From Synergistales bacterium (GTDB taxonomy: Bacteria > Synergistota > Synergistia > Synergistales > Aminobacteriaceae), in the NCBI GenBank assembly GCA_025997935.1, contig BNVG01000058.1, forward strand, positions 1 through 12,091: a DNA stretch of 12,091 bases. The letters are read 5' to 3'. The notes under the pieces are model-generated. The model was not told the origin of the DNA, did not search any database, and saw only the letters and a program-made list of their open reading frames with translations. The translations under genes were made by a program, and so were the position numbers. Below are positions 1-6,764 of the stretch, in pieces (the first letter of the stretch is position 1; each line of letters starts with the position of its first letter).

Positions 1-843
1 CTCGGCGATAAGCGTCTGCATAGGGGTGACAGAAACCTCACCTATGAGCTGCTCCATGCGAAGGAGCGCCGCTGCCGCGTTATTGGCGTGTACTGTCGCC
101 AATCCTCCGGGGTGTCCTGTGTTCCATGACTTTAATAAATCAAGGGCTTCTCCTCCTCTCACTTCTCCGATGATGATTCTGTCCGGTCTGTATCTCATGG
201 CTGTTTTTAATAGCTTTTGCATTGTCACGACGTCAGAGGCCACAAAATTCTGTTTGTTGTCGGTAGCGCATTGAAGCTCAAGAGTATCCTCAATAACAAG
301 GAGCCGATCCTGTGGAGCTATGGACAATAATTCACGTATGAGCGCGTTGACTAATGTAGTCTTTCCTGACGATGTGCCGCCCGCCACTAAGATGTTTTTA
401 GCGTCTCGTATCGCCTCTCTCAGGTAATCGGCGGCTTTTGGCGAGATTCTGCGTTCCTCAACGTACTGTGAAAGAGGAAATATCGCGGAGGCGTGTTTAC
501 GAATACTCATCGAGGGACCGTCAGGTGTCGTAGGTGGTATAGCTCCTTCTATCCTTGAGCCGTCGAGCGGTAATCTTCCTTCAAGTACAGGATTAGATTC
601 ATTCAGTTCCATGCCGCTCATGGCCGCGATGGTGCCTAACGCCGCAATAAGGCTTTGGGAATCTATTGTTTTCTCCGTGTCATAGAGCCGCTTCGTCTTT
701 TCCTCTATCCAGATATGCCCATCCGAGTTCACGCATATTTCAAGCACATCGGGGTTTTCAAGAGCTTCCACTATGTCAGAACCGAGTTCTCTTTTCAGTT
801 TGTAATCTAAACGCTTTAGTTGTTCCGTCGTTTCAAAAGACAT
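1..843 (-). CDS. trbB: TrbB/VirB11-family conjugal transfer secretion ATPase, 3' end missing
   Basis: Hexameric traffic ATPase of a type IV secretion system, acting at the inner-membrane face to power pilus assembly and substrate transfer. The 281 codons seen start at an ATG (843-841) behind a strong GGGAGGTGATT ribosome site (851-861). Visible motifs are Walker A GGTSSGKTT (residues 155-163), an Asp-box-like VIEDTLELQ (183-191), Walker B-like RIIIGEVRGGEALDLL (222-237) and a His box GHPGGLATVHANNA (243-256), in the usual order for the family. RP4 TrbB is about 320 residues, so roughly 40 residues lie beyond the left edge. The protein could also be called CpaF/VirB11-like, but the neighbouring traK, traL, traJ and traI homologues favour TrbB. 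The other trb genes would be expected to follow to the left. Confidence 0.9.
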   Translation of the reverse strand, partial: MSFETTEQLKRLDYKLKRELGSDIVEALENPDVLEICVNSDGHIWIEEKTKRLYDTEKTIDSQSLIAALGTIAAMSGMELNESNPVLEGRLPLDGSRIEGAIPPTTPDGPSMSIRKHASAIFPLSQYVEERRISPKAADYLREAIRDAKNILVAGGTSSGKTTLVNALIRELLSIAPQDRLLVIEDTLELQCATDNKQNFVASDVVTMQKLLKTAMRYRPDRIIIGEVRGGEALDLLKSWNTGHPGGLATVHANNAAAALLRMEQLIGEVSVTPMQTLIAE

Positions 844-850
844 TTGTTGT

Positions 851-861
851 AATCACCTCCC
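851..861 (-). promoter_or_regulatory. Ribosome binding site of trbB
   Basis: On the minus strand GGGAGGTGATT lies 7 bases before the ATG at 843. The match to the anti-Shine-Dalgarno sequence is long and fixes the trbB start. Confidence 0.7.
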
Positions 862-1400
862 GCAATAAACACCTCCCTACTCCCGGAGCTATTTCCGAGT
901 ATTAGCGTTTTCCGCTTTCCGTTAGATTAAGCCGCTTATTGTCTTGGATTCATAGAATGGCAAGGATAATGGGACGCTAATTTTTACTGTCTTACGGATT
1001 GAGTCAACCTATTCATTAGCTGTTGTCGTCTTTTTGTTATCTCCGTATGTAGGCTTCAAAGCCACGTAAAAGACACTTGGAGTCATTATCTCTTTGCAAA
1101 AAATCAGATATTGCCAAAAGCGGCTCAATAAAACTACAACTCGGACAGATTGTCCGAGTTCAGAGTCGGACAATCTGTCCGAGTTGGATAAATAGTCTGT
1201 TTGATACGGTTCTGAATCGCAATCGAAAGTTAGTTCTGACAGTTAGTTATGAGGTAGAACAACCCGCCAGTTACGTCACTCCATAGAATTACGTATAAGC
1301 GCGTACCGGAATTGTCTTTTTATTCAGCCTAATAGCATAAGGTTTTCATCGTGAAAGGTAAGCGTAAACATCTTTTGACACTCAGAGGGGGATTAGAACT
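862..1400. promoter_or_regulatory. Divergent intergenic control region between trbB and the HTH regulator
   Basis: About 540 bases without a convincing gene lie between the leftward trbB and the rightward regulator gene. The clear content is the operator pair at 1138-1185. Promoter boxes are weak. On the minus strand CGGACA inside the left operator (1147-1142) is followed after 17 bases by TTTTAT, which would place a trbB promoter under operator control. A second minus-strand option is TTGACT at 1007-1002 without a good -10. For the regulator, no good sigma-70 pair was found; TTGACA at 1375-1380 is too close to the start codon to serve. A 69-codon open frame at 1077-1286 runs through the operators and has no ribosome site, so I do not count it as a gene. 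Confidence 0.5.
1138..1185. promoter_or_regulatory. Tandem palindromic operator pair, also a 20-base perfect inverted repeat
   Basis: The left site (1138-1160) is a perfect 23-base palindrome: AACTCGGACA, three bases GAT, TGTCCGAGTT. The right site (1166-1182) has the same TCGGACA and TGTCCGA half-sites around the reversed centre ATC. The centres are 25 bases apart. In addition, bases 1138-1157 are the exact reverse complement of 1166-1185, so the pair is mirror-symmetric as a whole. This is the layout expected for a dimeric repressor binding twice between divergent promoters. The obvious candidate ligand is the HTH protein encoded next door at 1401. A transcript hairpin or terminator is less likely because no T-run follows on either side. 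Confidence 0.75.
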
Positions 1401-2267
1401 ATGCAGTTCGACTTTGTCTTTCTACGTGAAACAAGGCTGAAGAATAAGATTGGGTGTTCAGCCTTTGCCGTTCTCCTTGGAATTTCTGTAGATTATCTTT
1501 ACAGATTTGAAAGCGGACGAAGAAAACCTAATATTAAGATTGTCGGAAAGATGGCGCATCTTTTTGGCGTCTCCATAGAAGCGTTTTATATCGGTGGTGT
1601 AGAATCCAAGAAAGTAATCATAGTGCCGGACGCTACGATGAATCTGTTGGCGGTGACGAATAGCCTCAATAGGGAAAGATATATGAGAAAAATGAACGAT
1701 GAAAGAATCTTCGAGTTGGAGAAGCTGACCGAACACTTACTTTGTGTGAACGCGCTTTACGTTCAATTTAGCGATATACTTCGTTTGGGGTTGCCGAAGC
1801 CCGTAATGGCCAAAAAGATAGCGGCTCTCGCAAGGACGACGGCAAGAGCCGGTGATATTTGCTTCAACGAGATTCAGGTGATATTATGCCTGACGCAAGC
1901 TACCCTGACACACTACCTTGAAACCGAAGTAGTCAGTTATTCGTGTAGGATGTCTAAAGAAAAAACGGTAATGGCTTCTAATCCAGGCGAGGCCGGGATG
2001 CGCCTTTTATGTTTCGATTGCGAAGCCCGCGCCAAGGAGATTTGCGGAGGTTACGGAGAGAACAATCAACCGGAAAGTATTTTTACGCTCATCGCCATGC
2101 TTGAAGCCAACGGTATCTGCAACAGGGAAGATCAGTCCAAAGAACTTAGTAAATCATGCAATACAGAGATGTCCGCGCACCAAATATCCGATTTACTTTC
2201 GAGAAAAAAGCACGGAAAACCGATACCGGAATATACCGAGAACATGGACATACGCGGGCGCGCATAG
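1401..2267 (+). CDS. XRE-type helix-turn-helix transcriptional regulator (TrbA-position)
   Basis: A 288-residue protein with an N-terminal lambda-repressor-like HTH at about residues 7-65 (core LRETRLKNKIGCSAFAVLLG followed by SVDYLYRFESGRRKPN and a second helix pair ending FGVSIEAFYIGG). The remaining 220 residues are helical, with several cysteines (for example CFDCEARAKEIC), and I do not recognise them; they may hold a dimerisation or sensing domain. The ATG at 1401 follows an AGAGGGGGA ribosome site at 1384-1392. The gene is divergent from trbB across the operator pair. In RP4 the repressor TrbA is also encoded beside trbB, so a role in repressing the transfer operons is a positional inference rather than a sequence match. 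Confidence 0.8.
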   Translation: MQFDFVFLRETRLKNKIGCSAFAVLLGISVDYLYRFESGRRKPNIKIVGKMAHLFGVSIEAFYIGGVESKKVIIVPDATMNLLAVTNSLNRERYMRKMNDERIFELEKLTEHLLCVNALYVQFSDILRLGLPKPVMAKKIAALARTTARAGDICFNEIQVILCLTQATLTHYLETEVVSYSCRMSKEKTVMASNPGEAGMRLLCFDCEARAKEICGGYGENNQPESIFTLIAMLEANGICNREDQSKELSKSCNTEMSAHQISDLLSRKKHGKPIPEYTENMDIRGRA

Positions 2268-2336
2268 CGGTTTGACCTAAACACGGCGATTGAGCCAGCT
2301 ATTGCCTCTTTCGCCAATTCGTATAAAAGTATTCCT

Positions 2337-2957
2337 TCAAATCATGAATATAAAGAGCGCCAAGATAACCAGACCTTGCAACGCTAAAATTCCCTTGTAG
2401 TACAATGACCTTTTAACCTGTTTCCAATGGTCGAAAGCCCACATATAGCTGTAGAGCGAACAGCAAACGAACGCTATCCAACCAGATTGAAGCGTAAGTA
2501 AAATTCCAAGCGGCCCCGTACCGTCGCCGAAATTCAGGACTTTGGCAGAGCCAAGCCAATAAGCCAACGTCGCTATAATACTGATAAAGCAAACAACCAA
2601 GACCTGTCCGCGTAGTTGGTGATACTCATCCCTTGCCTCAAGAACTTCCTTTGCGCCGTCCACTATGTAGTCCCCCATATCGCGCCCTATCTTTTGCGCT
2701 CCGTCGCCAAGGATTCTCTCGATTGATTCCTCAAGCGTACCGTCTATCTTCACGGACAGGGCGGCTATGTCGTTAAATTTTTTGTTCATGGTGTCCTCAT
2801 GGAGCTTGAACACGAGCATGAGATACAGGAAACTCTGTACGTTAGTCATTCCCATAGCGTCAGAGATTTTATAAATATCAAGTTCTTCCTCCTCGCTCAA
2901 TGGCCGTTTCAATACGGTCTCGGCCAGAGCGGACATCTTCTCGTCAAGGTTTGGCAT
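2337..2957 (-). CDS. Small membrane protein in the traM position of a traK-traL-traM operon
   Basis: A 206-residue protein with a soluble, charged N-terminal half (about 1-112; contains LSEEEELDIYKISDAMGMTN and a predicted amphipathic helix around 70-110) and three probable membrane helices at about 116-136, 148-170 and 187-206. The last helix ends almost at the C-terminus (LVILALFIFMI). The ATG at 2957 overlaps the stop of the traL-like gene by one base (TAATG), so translation is coupled. In RP4 the third gene after oriT on this side is traM; I see no residue-level similarity to it, so only the position is shared. The function is unknown; it could anchor the relaxosome or TraL-like ATPase to the membrane. 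Confidence 0.72.
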   Translation of the reverse strand: MPNLDEKMSALAETVLKRPLSEEEELDIYKISDAMGMTNVQSFLYLMLVFKLHEDTMNKKFNDIAALSVKIDGTLEESIERILGDGAQKIGRDMGDYIVDGAKEVLEARDEYHQLRGQVLVVCFISIIATLAYWLGSAKVLNFGDGTGPLGILLTLQSGWIAFVCCSLYSYMWAFDHWKQVKRSLYYKGILALQGLVILALFIFMI

Positions 2958-3721
2958 TATTCATCACCATTGTCGTTTTCATGGGAATCTGCGTTTGAAT
3001 TTACGCCAACGCCAACTTCAAATTCCCCAATGCTATCAAACATCGCGCACACCTGATTGCGCCAAGATAAAAAGCTCTGACCGGCAAACGCGCCGAGAAT
3101 GTCAACTGTTTCGGGAATAGTTCGTCCTCCGGTATAGAACGCATCGGCGATTATGTCAGACAGCGCGGGGAAGTCCAGTATTCCCGATATGCGAGACCTC
3201 AAAAACTTAGACTCGTTGACGTACTTCGCGTAGAGAGTGAAATCGTCAGACTCTCCAAAATAGCAGTTGCGAACCGGATAGACAGAACCGAACGCAACAT
3301 AGTTCAGGAAATCCTCAAGCAGGGCGACTGAATCTTTCTGGCGGTTGATTGGCCATAGCGTGATAAGGTTATATGGAACGGCTCCGCTCTCTAAAATGGC
3401 GGTGAAGTTACGTCCGTTCTTCTTTATCCCCATATTGCTCCGCGCCGCACTATTAATGACAAAGAGCGTGTCATGACTTTGTTCGATGAGGCTTGACATA
3501 AGAATCCAGCCCTTTTCATCGCTATCGAGTATGGCCGTTGTCATGGGGATTTTGCCCTTATACACTCGCCCCACGTCCGGGTTCGATTCGTCAGTTTCGA
3601 TGAGATGTATTGTTTTTGTATCGCCATACTTGTCAATTAAATACTGAACTAACGTGAGTGAAATCATACTTTTGCCAACTCCACCCTTGCCGCCGCCTAC
3701 GTAAAAAATTGTATCCTTCAT
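2957..3721 (-). CDS. traL: TraL-like ParA/MinD-family P-loop ATPase
   Basis: A cytoplasmic nucleotide-binding protein of about 254 residues. The deviant Walker A of the ParA/MinD group is clear near the N-terminus (GGGKGGVGKS), followed by the switch-like IHLIETDESNPDVGRVYKG, where a conserved Asp follows the second strand. The rest matches conjugal TraL proteins in length and outline. The choice of start matters. An ATG at 3727 lies only 2 bases from the AGGGG ribosome site at 3730-3734, whereas the second ATG at 3721 has 8 bases of spacing and is preferred. The gene follows traK by 24 bases and overlaps the next gene by one base. Its role in transfer is auxiliary in IncP plasmids; here it presumably acts with TraK and the membrane protein. 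Confidence 0.82.
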   Translation of the reverse strand: MKDTIFYVGGGKGGVGKSMISLTLVQYLIDKYGDTKTIHLIETDESNPDVGRVYKGKIPMTTAILDSDEKGWILMSSLIEQSHDTLFVINSAARSNMGIKKNGRNFTAILESGAVPYNLITLWPINRQKDSVALLEDFLNYVAFGSVYPVRNCYFGESDDFTLYAKYVNESKFLRSRISGILDFPALSDIIADAFYTGGRTIPETVDILGAFAGQSFLSWRNQVCAMFDSIGEFEVGVGVNSNADSHENDNGDE

Positions 3722-3745
3722 AATCATTTCCCCTTTCGCCCTGTA

Positions 3746-4240
3746 TCAGTCAAAGTCAAAACTTCCGTCCGAGTGCTTGACGATATTCCCAAGCCCTGTG
3801 TTCACCGTTGTACTCGTCAATTTCCGTATCAGCTCCTTGTCCGCCGCTTCGTCGTCTGCCGTCCCTGCTGTAGTCTTTTTGATGGACGTCTCCGCTTTCA
3901 CAAACGGAACGGCGCTCTTTTTCACCGTATCGGAACCGCTCCTCTCAAATATTGGAACCTTGGCATTTTTAACGCCATTGCTCCGCTTGGCTCTCTCACG
4001 CCTAAACGCTTGTCCAAGGCATTGAATATCGGCGTTTTCAGGTAGTAGACCTGATGTCTCAAAAGATTTGCATATCCTGTCGTACCCAATGCCTTTTTCT
4101 CTGAGAGACGCGATTCTCTCAAACGCGGAAGATGCGACTCTCGCGTAACAACGTAAACCCGAAGAACTATACACATCGTCTTCTTCGAGCAATCTGTTTA
4201 CCGCTTCTTCGATAGCTTCACTCCTTTTGTTTATGGCCAT
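3746..4240 (-). CDS. traK: TraK-like oriT-binding relaxosome protein
   Basis: A 164-residue, mostly charged protein. The segment FERIASLREKGIGYDRICKSF to LGQAFRRERAKR (about residues 40-85) has the layout seen in TraK-type conjugal proteins: a repeat-helix DNA-reading module ending in a basic FRRERA stretch. The C-terminal half is low-complexity and lysine/threonine-rich. I place the start at the ATG 4240-4238, because GGGGAGG lies about 11 bases upstream. A longer frame opening with GTG at 4336 has no ribosome site and adds 32 residues of unlikely composition. Known TraK binds intrinsically bent DNA beside oriT; here a phased T-tract array lies 100-260 bases upstream of the gene, which fits. 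It is the first gene of an operon with the TraL-like and membrane proteins. Confidence 0.72.
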   Translation of the reverse strand: MAINKRSEAIEEAVNRLLEEDDVYSSSGLRCYARVASSAFERIASLREKGIGYDRICKSFETSGLLPENADIQCLGQAFRRERAKRSNGVKNAKVPIFERSGSDTVKKSAVPFVKAETSIKKTTAGTADDEAADKELIRKLTSTTVNTGLGNIVKHSDGSFDFD

Positions 4241-4338
4241 ATATCCACTCGCCTCCCCGCATAGAAACATAACATCTGTTTTTGGCGGCGAAGACAAAGA
4301 GGGGTGAGACTGAATGGAACTCTTTCTGATATGCACGT

Positions 4339-4500
4339 GAAGTATTTTGAGTTTTGTTGAATTTTGTTGAATTTTGTTGAGTTTTATCGAATTTTGTTGA
4401 ACTCTACATGAAGTAAATTGAGTTTTTATGAGTTATGTCGAGCCTTACTTGAATTTTCTTGAGTTATTTTAAGACTTCTTGAACTTTGTTGAACTTTAGC
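4339..4500. repeat. Sixteen-unit 10-base phased T-tract array (candidate TraK-binding curved DNA)
   Basis: Units begin with GA and carry a T-tract at the same place: consensus GAATTTTGTT. Unit starts are 4339, 4349, 4359, 4369, 4379, 4389, 4399, 4410, 4420, 4430, 4440, 4451, 4461, 4471, 4481 and 4491. Spacing is 10 bases except for two steps of 11, giving a mean near 10.1. The central units 4349-4398 are nearly identical and the outer ones are degraded. A/T tracts repeated once per helical turn are the classic cause of intrinsic DNA curvature. It lies in the traK leader, and IncP TraK is known to bind a bent region next to oriT, so it is probably that binding site. Confidence 0.8.
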
Positions 4501-4530
4501 GAGACGGATAAAAAGCGAGGGTGTCTTTAA

Positions 4531-4596
4531 GGCAGGACAAGCAGGAGTTTGTCCGACAAAAGGCTTCGCCTTTTCCCGTTCAAACTCCCTGTTGCC
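4531..4596. repeat. Long imperfect hairpin in the oriT region
   Basis: Nested inverted repeats share one centre. The tip is AAAAGGC-TTC-GCCTTTT (4558-4574). Outside it GGAGTTTG (4544-4551) pairs perfectly with CAAACTCC (4581-4588). Further out GGCA (4531-4534) pairs with TGCC (4593-4596). Origins of transfer in MOBP systems usually carry such an inverted repeat near the nick, and it can be recognised by the relaxase accessory protein on single or double strands. The tip alone could also act as a weak terminator. Confidence 0.55.
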
Positions 4597-4654
4597 TCTG
4601 CGAGGTTCCGTAATCGGCGTCCTTTGGACTTCTCTCACGAATAAACTAAGCGAT

Positions 4655-4773
4655 TGATGAAGATCCTAAGCGACCAACACGACGCAAAAAGCGCGTCGGT
4701 TGTCTGCTTATCACTCGGCTGATGAAGCTACTAAGCGACTCACACGGCTCATTCTTCGCCGGTTCACTGCTTA
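4655..4773. repeat. Two tandem 65-base units, each with an imperfect TAAGC...GCTTA hairpin
   Basis: Unit one begins TGATGAAG at 4655 with TAAGCGAC at 4667; unit two begins TGATGAAG at 4720 with TAAGCGAC at 4732, an exact 65-base offset. In each, TAAGC is matched by a GCTTA downstream (4706-4710 and 4769-4773), bounding hairpins of 44 and 42 bases. The inner stem is GACGC/GCGTC in unit one and CGGC/GCCGG in unit two, so the inner pairing differs in sequence yet is kept. A further TAAGCGA lies at 4647. Retained pairing with changed sequence argues that the structure matters. Candidate roles are relaxase or accessory-protein binding, or a structured element active on the entering single strand. 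Confidence 0.6.
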
Positions 4774-4854
4774 TCGCGGGGCTTACGCCTGACGGATAAC
4801 AAGAAAATAAAAACGCGCATGACACAGAGGCATAAAAAAGACCCCGCCAAAGCA

Positions 4855-4898
4855 GAGCCGATTCACTGCTATAAAATTTGAAGAGTCAGATTCGGCTC
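4855..4898 (-). terminator. Terminator-like inverted repeat after the DUF4276 gene
   Basis: GAGCCGA (4855-4861) and TCGGCTC (4892-4898) form a perfect 7-base stem, extendable to 10 with one mismatch. On the minus strand, which is the reading direction of the DUF4276 gene ending at 4906, a run TCTTTTTT follows (4835-4842) about 13 bases after the stem. The loop is long (about 30 bases) and the T-run is detached, so termination efficiency is doubtful. Confidence 0.4.
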
Positions 4899-4905
4899 CA
4901 ACTAT

Positions 4906-5574
4906 TCATGAACAGAGGGTCTCTATACGGTTAAGCCATTTATTGAAAAGCGCGCATTCCCGCCTAATAGCGTCTATTCCTATAGCGCTGGCAGCCAGTA
5001 ATCCGTCGGTCGGTTTTACGTATTTGGGACATAATTGCTCTATCCGCTTGCTTGGCGCGGTCTCGTAATCGTTATTGATACTTTCCGGCGTGGAAAATTG
5101 CTCTCGGATAGAGGCAAACCTCACGGCGAGTTCCGGCTTGTGAATGCCCTGCGCCAACTTTTCAGGGTCGCTGAATAACAATCCCTCAAATTCATACATT
5201 TGAACGTATGGGATAAACCTCAGCATTGGTTCGCTCTCTAATCTCCCTTTAAGCCAATTGGTCAATGAATATTGAACACAGGCGGCTTTCTCGGCTACGC
5301 TTGATTTTTTAGCGGCTTCTTTTTTACCCGGAAAATCTTCGGGCAGCGCGTAAAAATCAAAAAATGTAGTGCAAAATGACGACGTATCCTTGAGAAGCCT
5401 TGCCCTTATGTCGGTAAAGAGCCGTTCAACTTTTATGTTGCCGCCCTTGTGACCGGGCTTGCCGACCAAGGAGGGAACGAGATGAATATCCTTGCTTACG
5501 AACTGTTCGGAGAGCAACTCTTCAATAAAGGTTTCCTCGGTCTGGCCCTCGCAGATAATATAAACGCGCCTCAT
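4906..5574 (-). CDS. DUF4276-family TOPRIM-like protein, partner of the AAA ATPase
   Basis: A 222-residue protein starting MRRVYIICEGQTEE. Features seen are the N-terminal strand with the acidic motif CEGQTEETF (8-16), a second acidic stretch FFDFYALPEDFPG (71-83), the conserved YEFEGLLFSDP (127-137) and a C-terminal IRRECALFNKWLNRIE (203-218). This order is that of DUF4276 proteins, which are thought to share the TOPRIM-like fold of nucleases; the acidic residues would bind metal. The ATG (5574) overlaps the ATPase stop as ATGA, with GGGAGG about 8 bases upstream, so I prefer it to an upstream ATG at 5640 that would lie deep inside the ATPase gene. By analogy with ATPase plus TOPRIM systems such as PARIS and AbiL, it is probably the effector nuclease of an anti-phage pair. 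That role is inferred. Confidence 0.8.
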   Translation of the reverse strand: MRRVYIICEGQTEETFIEELLSEQFVSKDIHLVPSLVGKPGHKGGNIKVERLFTDIRARLLKDTSSFCTTFFDFYALPEDFPGKKEAAKKSSVAEKAACVQYSLTNWLKGRLESEPMLRFIPYVQMYEFEGLLFSDPEKLAQGIHKPELAVRFASIREQFSTPESINNDYETAPSKRIEQLCPKYVKPTDGLLAASAIGIDAIRRECALFNKWLNRIETLCS

Positions 5575-6677
5575 CTCGACGGCCTCCCGCCTAAGACGTT
5601 CTTCTCCCAAAGCTCGCCGGTGGTGTAGTCCTCTAACCATATCTCAAAATCGCTTTGATTTTCACGCCGGAAAGTCGTGGCTCCGTTCACTCGTTCGACA
5701 ACAACAAGGTCATCTATAGAAAACTCGTTTACCAAGTCCACGGACTGCGTGGAAACGATAACCTGCATCCTCGTAGACGCTGACCGCAAGAGAGCGCCCA
5801 ACAGGGTTACAGCGTAAGGATGCAACCCAAGCTCAGGTTCGTCAATGATTATCGTAGACGGAGGATTCGGTTGAAGCAACGCGGTCACAAGACAGATGAA
5901 ACGTACGGAACCGTCCGAAAGCTGGCTGGGCCATAAAACATAATCGCTTCCTGACTGCTTCCACATCAGGTTTATCTGACATTCCCCAGTATCAAGTTCC
6001 CTTGGTTGCAGGACAAAATCGTCAAAGAAAGGTATCGCGAGCCTGACGGTTTCGCAAATTTGCCCGTATGTATCGGGAGCTTCATCAGAGAGTCTGTAAA
6101 GGAAAGCGGCAAGATTTGAGGCGTCCGGTCTTAGGCGTTCATTGTCTTGCAAGGAGGCGTAGCGCTTTACCAACGCAGTCTCGCTCGTGTCGTGAAAATG
6201 AAAAATACTCCAACCGTTGATAGCGTCATAAAAAGGCCGTGCGATAACGCCGTCTTTTTTCTTCTTTAGACTTGTTTTAAGCAGCGATTCTTTGTGTCCG
6301 AGTCCAAATAAAACTTCATGTTTCAAACGAGTTTTTTTGCCGACCAATTCTTCCCTTACAAAAGAAAAACCTCCGTCAACGGTAGTTTCAAGATTGAATT
6401 TGTATGTTCCGGGAGCAAATTCCACTGCCGATTCGACAGAACTTGTCTCTTTTACCCCAAAGCTGACTATCCTGTCAGCGGAGCCGTTTTTCGCCGTCCA
6501 GTGCTGAAGACGCCCATTCACTAACTCTCCGAGCATACGGAAATACGAAATAAAATTACTCTTGCCGGAACCGTTGGAGCCTATAAGGATATTGAGGTTC
6601 CTCAAGGGAAAACTCTCAAGATTTACAATTGACTTGAAACCTTTTATTGTGAGTCGTTCAATGGGTTTTCCGTCCAT
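5571..6677 (-). CDS. AAA_21-type (ABC-like) ATPase, sensor of a two-gene defence-like pair
   Basis: A 368-residue SMC/ABC-like ATPase. In order: IERLTIKGFKSI N-terminal strand, Walker A GSNGSGKS (33-40), an inserted variable region (about 60-240), signature LSDGS (253-257), Walker B IIIDEPELGLHP (276-287) with catalytic Glu, and a switch STQS (309-312), where many relatives have STHS. The start is set at the ATG 6677 because GGGAG lies 7 bases upstream and the promoter at 6729-6758 would fall inside a longer frame opening at 6764. The protein is coupled by ATGA to the DUF4276 gene. Such ATPases paired with TOPRIM-like partners are typical of phage defence (OLD, PARIS, AbiL groups). I cannot place it in a named system. 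Confidence 0.85.
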   Translation of the reverse strand: MDGKPIERLTIKGFKSIVNLESFPLRNLNILIGSNGSGKSNFISYFRMLGELVNGRLQHWTAKNGSADRIVSFGVKETSSVESAVEFAPGTYKFNLETTVDGGFSFVREELVGKKTRLKHEVLFGLGHKESLLKTSLKKKKDGVIARPFYDAINGWSIFHFHDTSETALVKRYASLQDNERLRPDASNLAAFLYRLSDEAPDTYGQICETVRLAIPFFDDFVLQPRELDTGECQINLMWKQSGSDYVLWPSQLSDGSVRFICLVTALLQPNPPSTIIIDEPELGLHPYAVTLLGALLRSASTRMQVIVSTQSVDLVNEFSIDDLVVVERVNGATTFRRENQSDFEIWLEDYTTGELWEKNVLGGRPSR

Positions 6678-6728
6678 TATTTTCTCCCTTGCGTACACGC
6701 CTAATTTAACAAGTCTTTTTACGCTTTT

Positions 6729-6758
6729 ATAGTATCGTTTCGCTTTACTAAAAGTCAA
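6729..6758 (-). promoter_or_regulatory. Sigma-70-like promoter of the AAA/DUF4276 pair
   Basis: On the minus strand TTGACT (6758-6753) and TACTAT (6734-6729) are separated by 18 bases. Each box has five of six consensus bases. A transcript would start near 6722 and reach the ATPase ATG at 6677 after about 45 bases. The pair therefore has its own promoter independent of the tra genes. Confidence 0.6.
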
Positions 6759-6764
6759 CCGCAT

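Larger units (their letters stand above)
4241..4905. other. oriT: Candidate origin of transfer (oriT) region
   Basis: 665 bases without a credible gene, lying immediately upstream of traK, where RP4 keeps oriT. From left to right it holds the 10-base-period array (4339-4500), a long imperfect hairpin (4531-4596), two tandem 65-base units each with an imperfect hairpin (4655-4773) and a terminator-like inverted repeat (4855-4898). I could not find the RP4 nic consensus YATCCTGY inside it, so the nick site is not assigned. A 70-codon minus-strand frame at 4426-4638 crosses the array, lacks a ribosome site and is not convincing. The alternative location for oriT is the 140-base gap before the traJ-like gene (6765-6904), which shows no comparable structure. 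Confidence 0.6.

Noticed and set aside
1077..1286. Plus-strand open frame of 69 codons between trbB and the regulator
   Set aside because: It reads through both operator palindromes and has no ribosome site.
4073..4080. TATCCTGT, a match to the RP4-type nic consensus YATCCTGY (another copy at 6468-6475)
   Set aside because: Both lie inside coding sequence (traK and the AAA ATPase) without an adjoining inverted repeat; an 8-base degenerate match is expected by chance.
4241..4336. GTG-initiated N-terminal extension of traK by 32 residues
   Set aside because: No Shine-Dalgarno sequence before 4336, while the internal ATG at 4240 has GGGGAGG; the extension is serine/proline-rich and unlike the family.
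4339..4500. Short tandem units that could be mistaken for a CRISPR array
   Set aside because: The units are 10 bases, contiguous and without spacers; there are no cas genes.
4426..4638. Minus-strand open frame of 70 codons in the oriT region
   Set aside because: No ribosome site, it crosses the repeat array and hairpin, and the composition is not protein-like.
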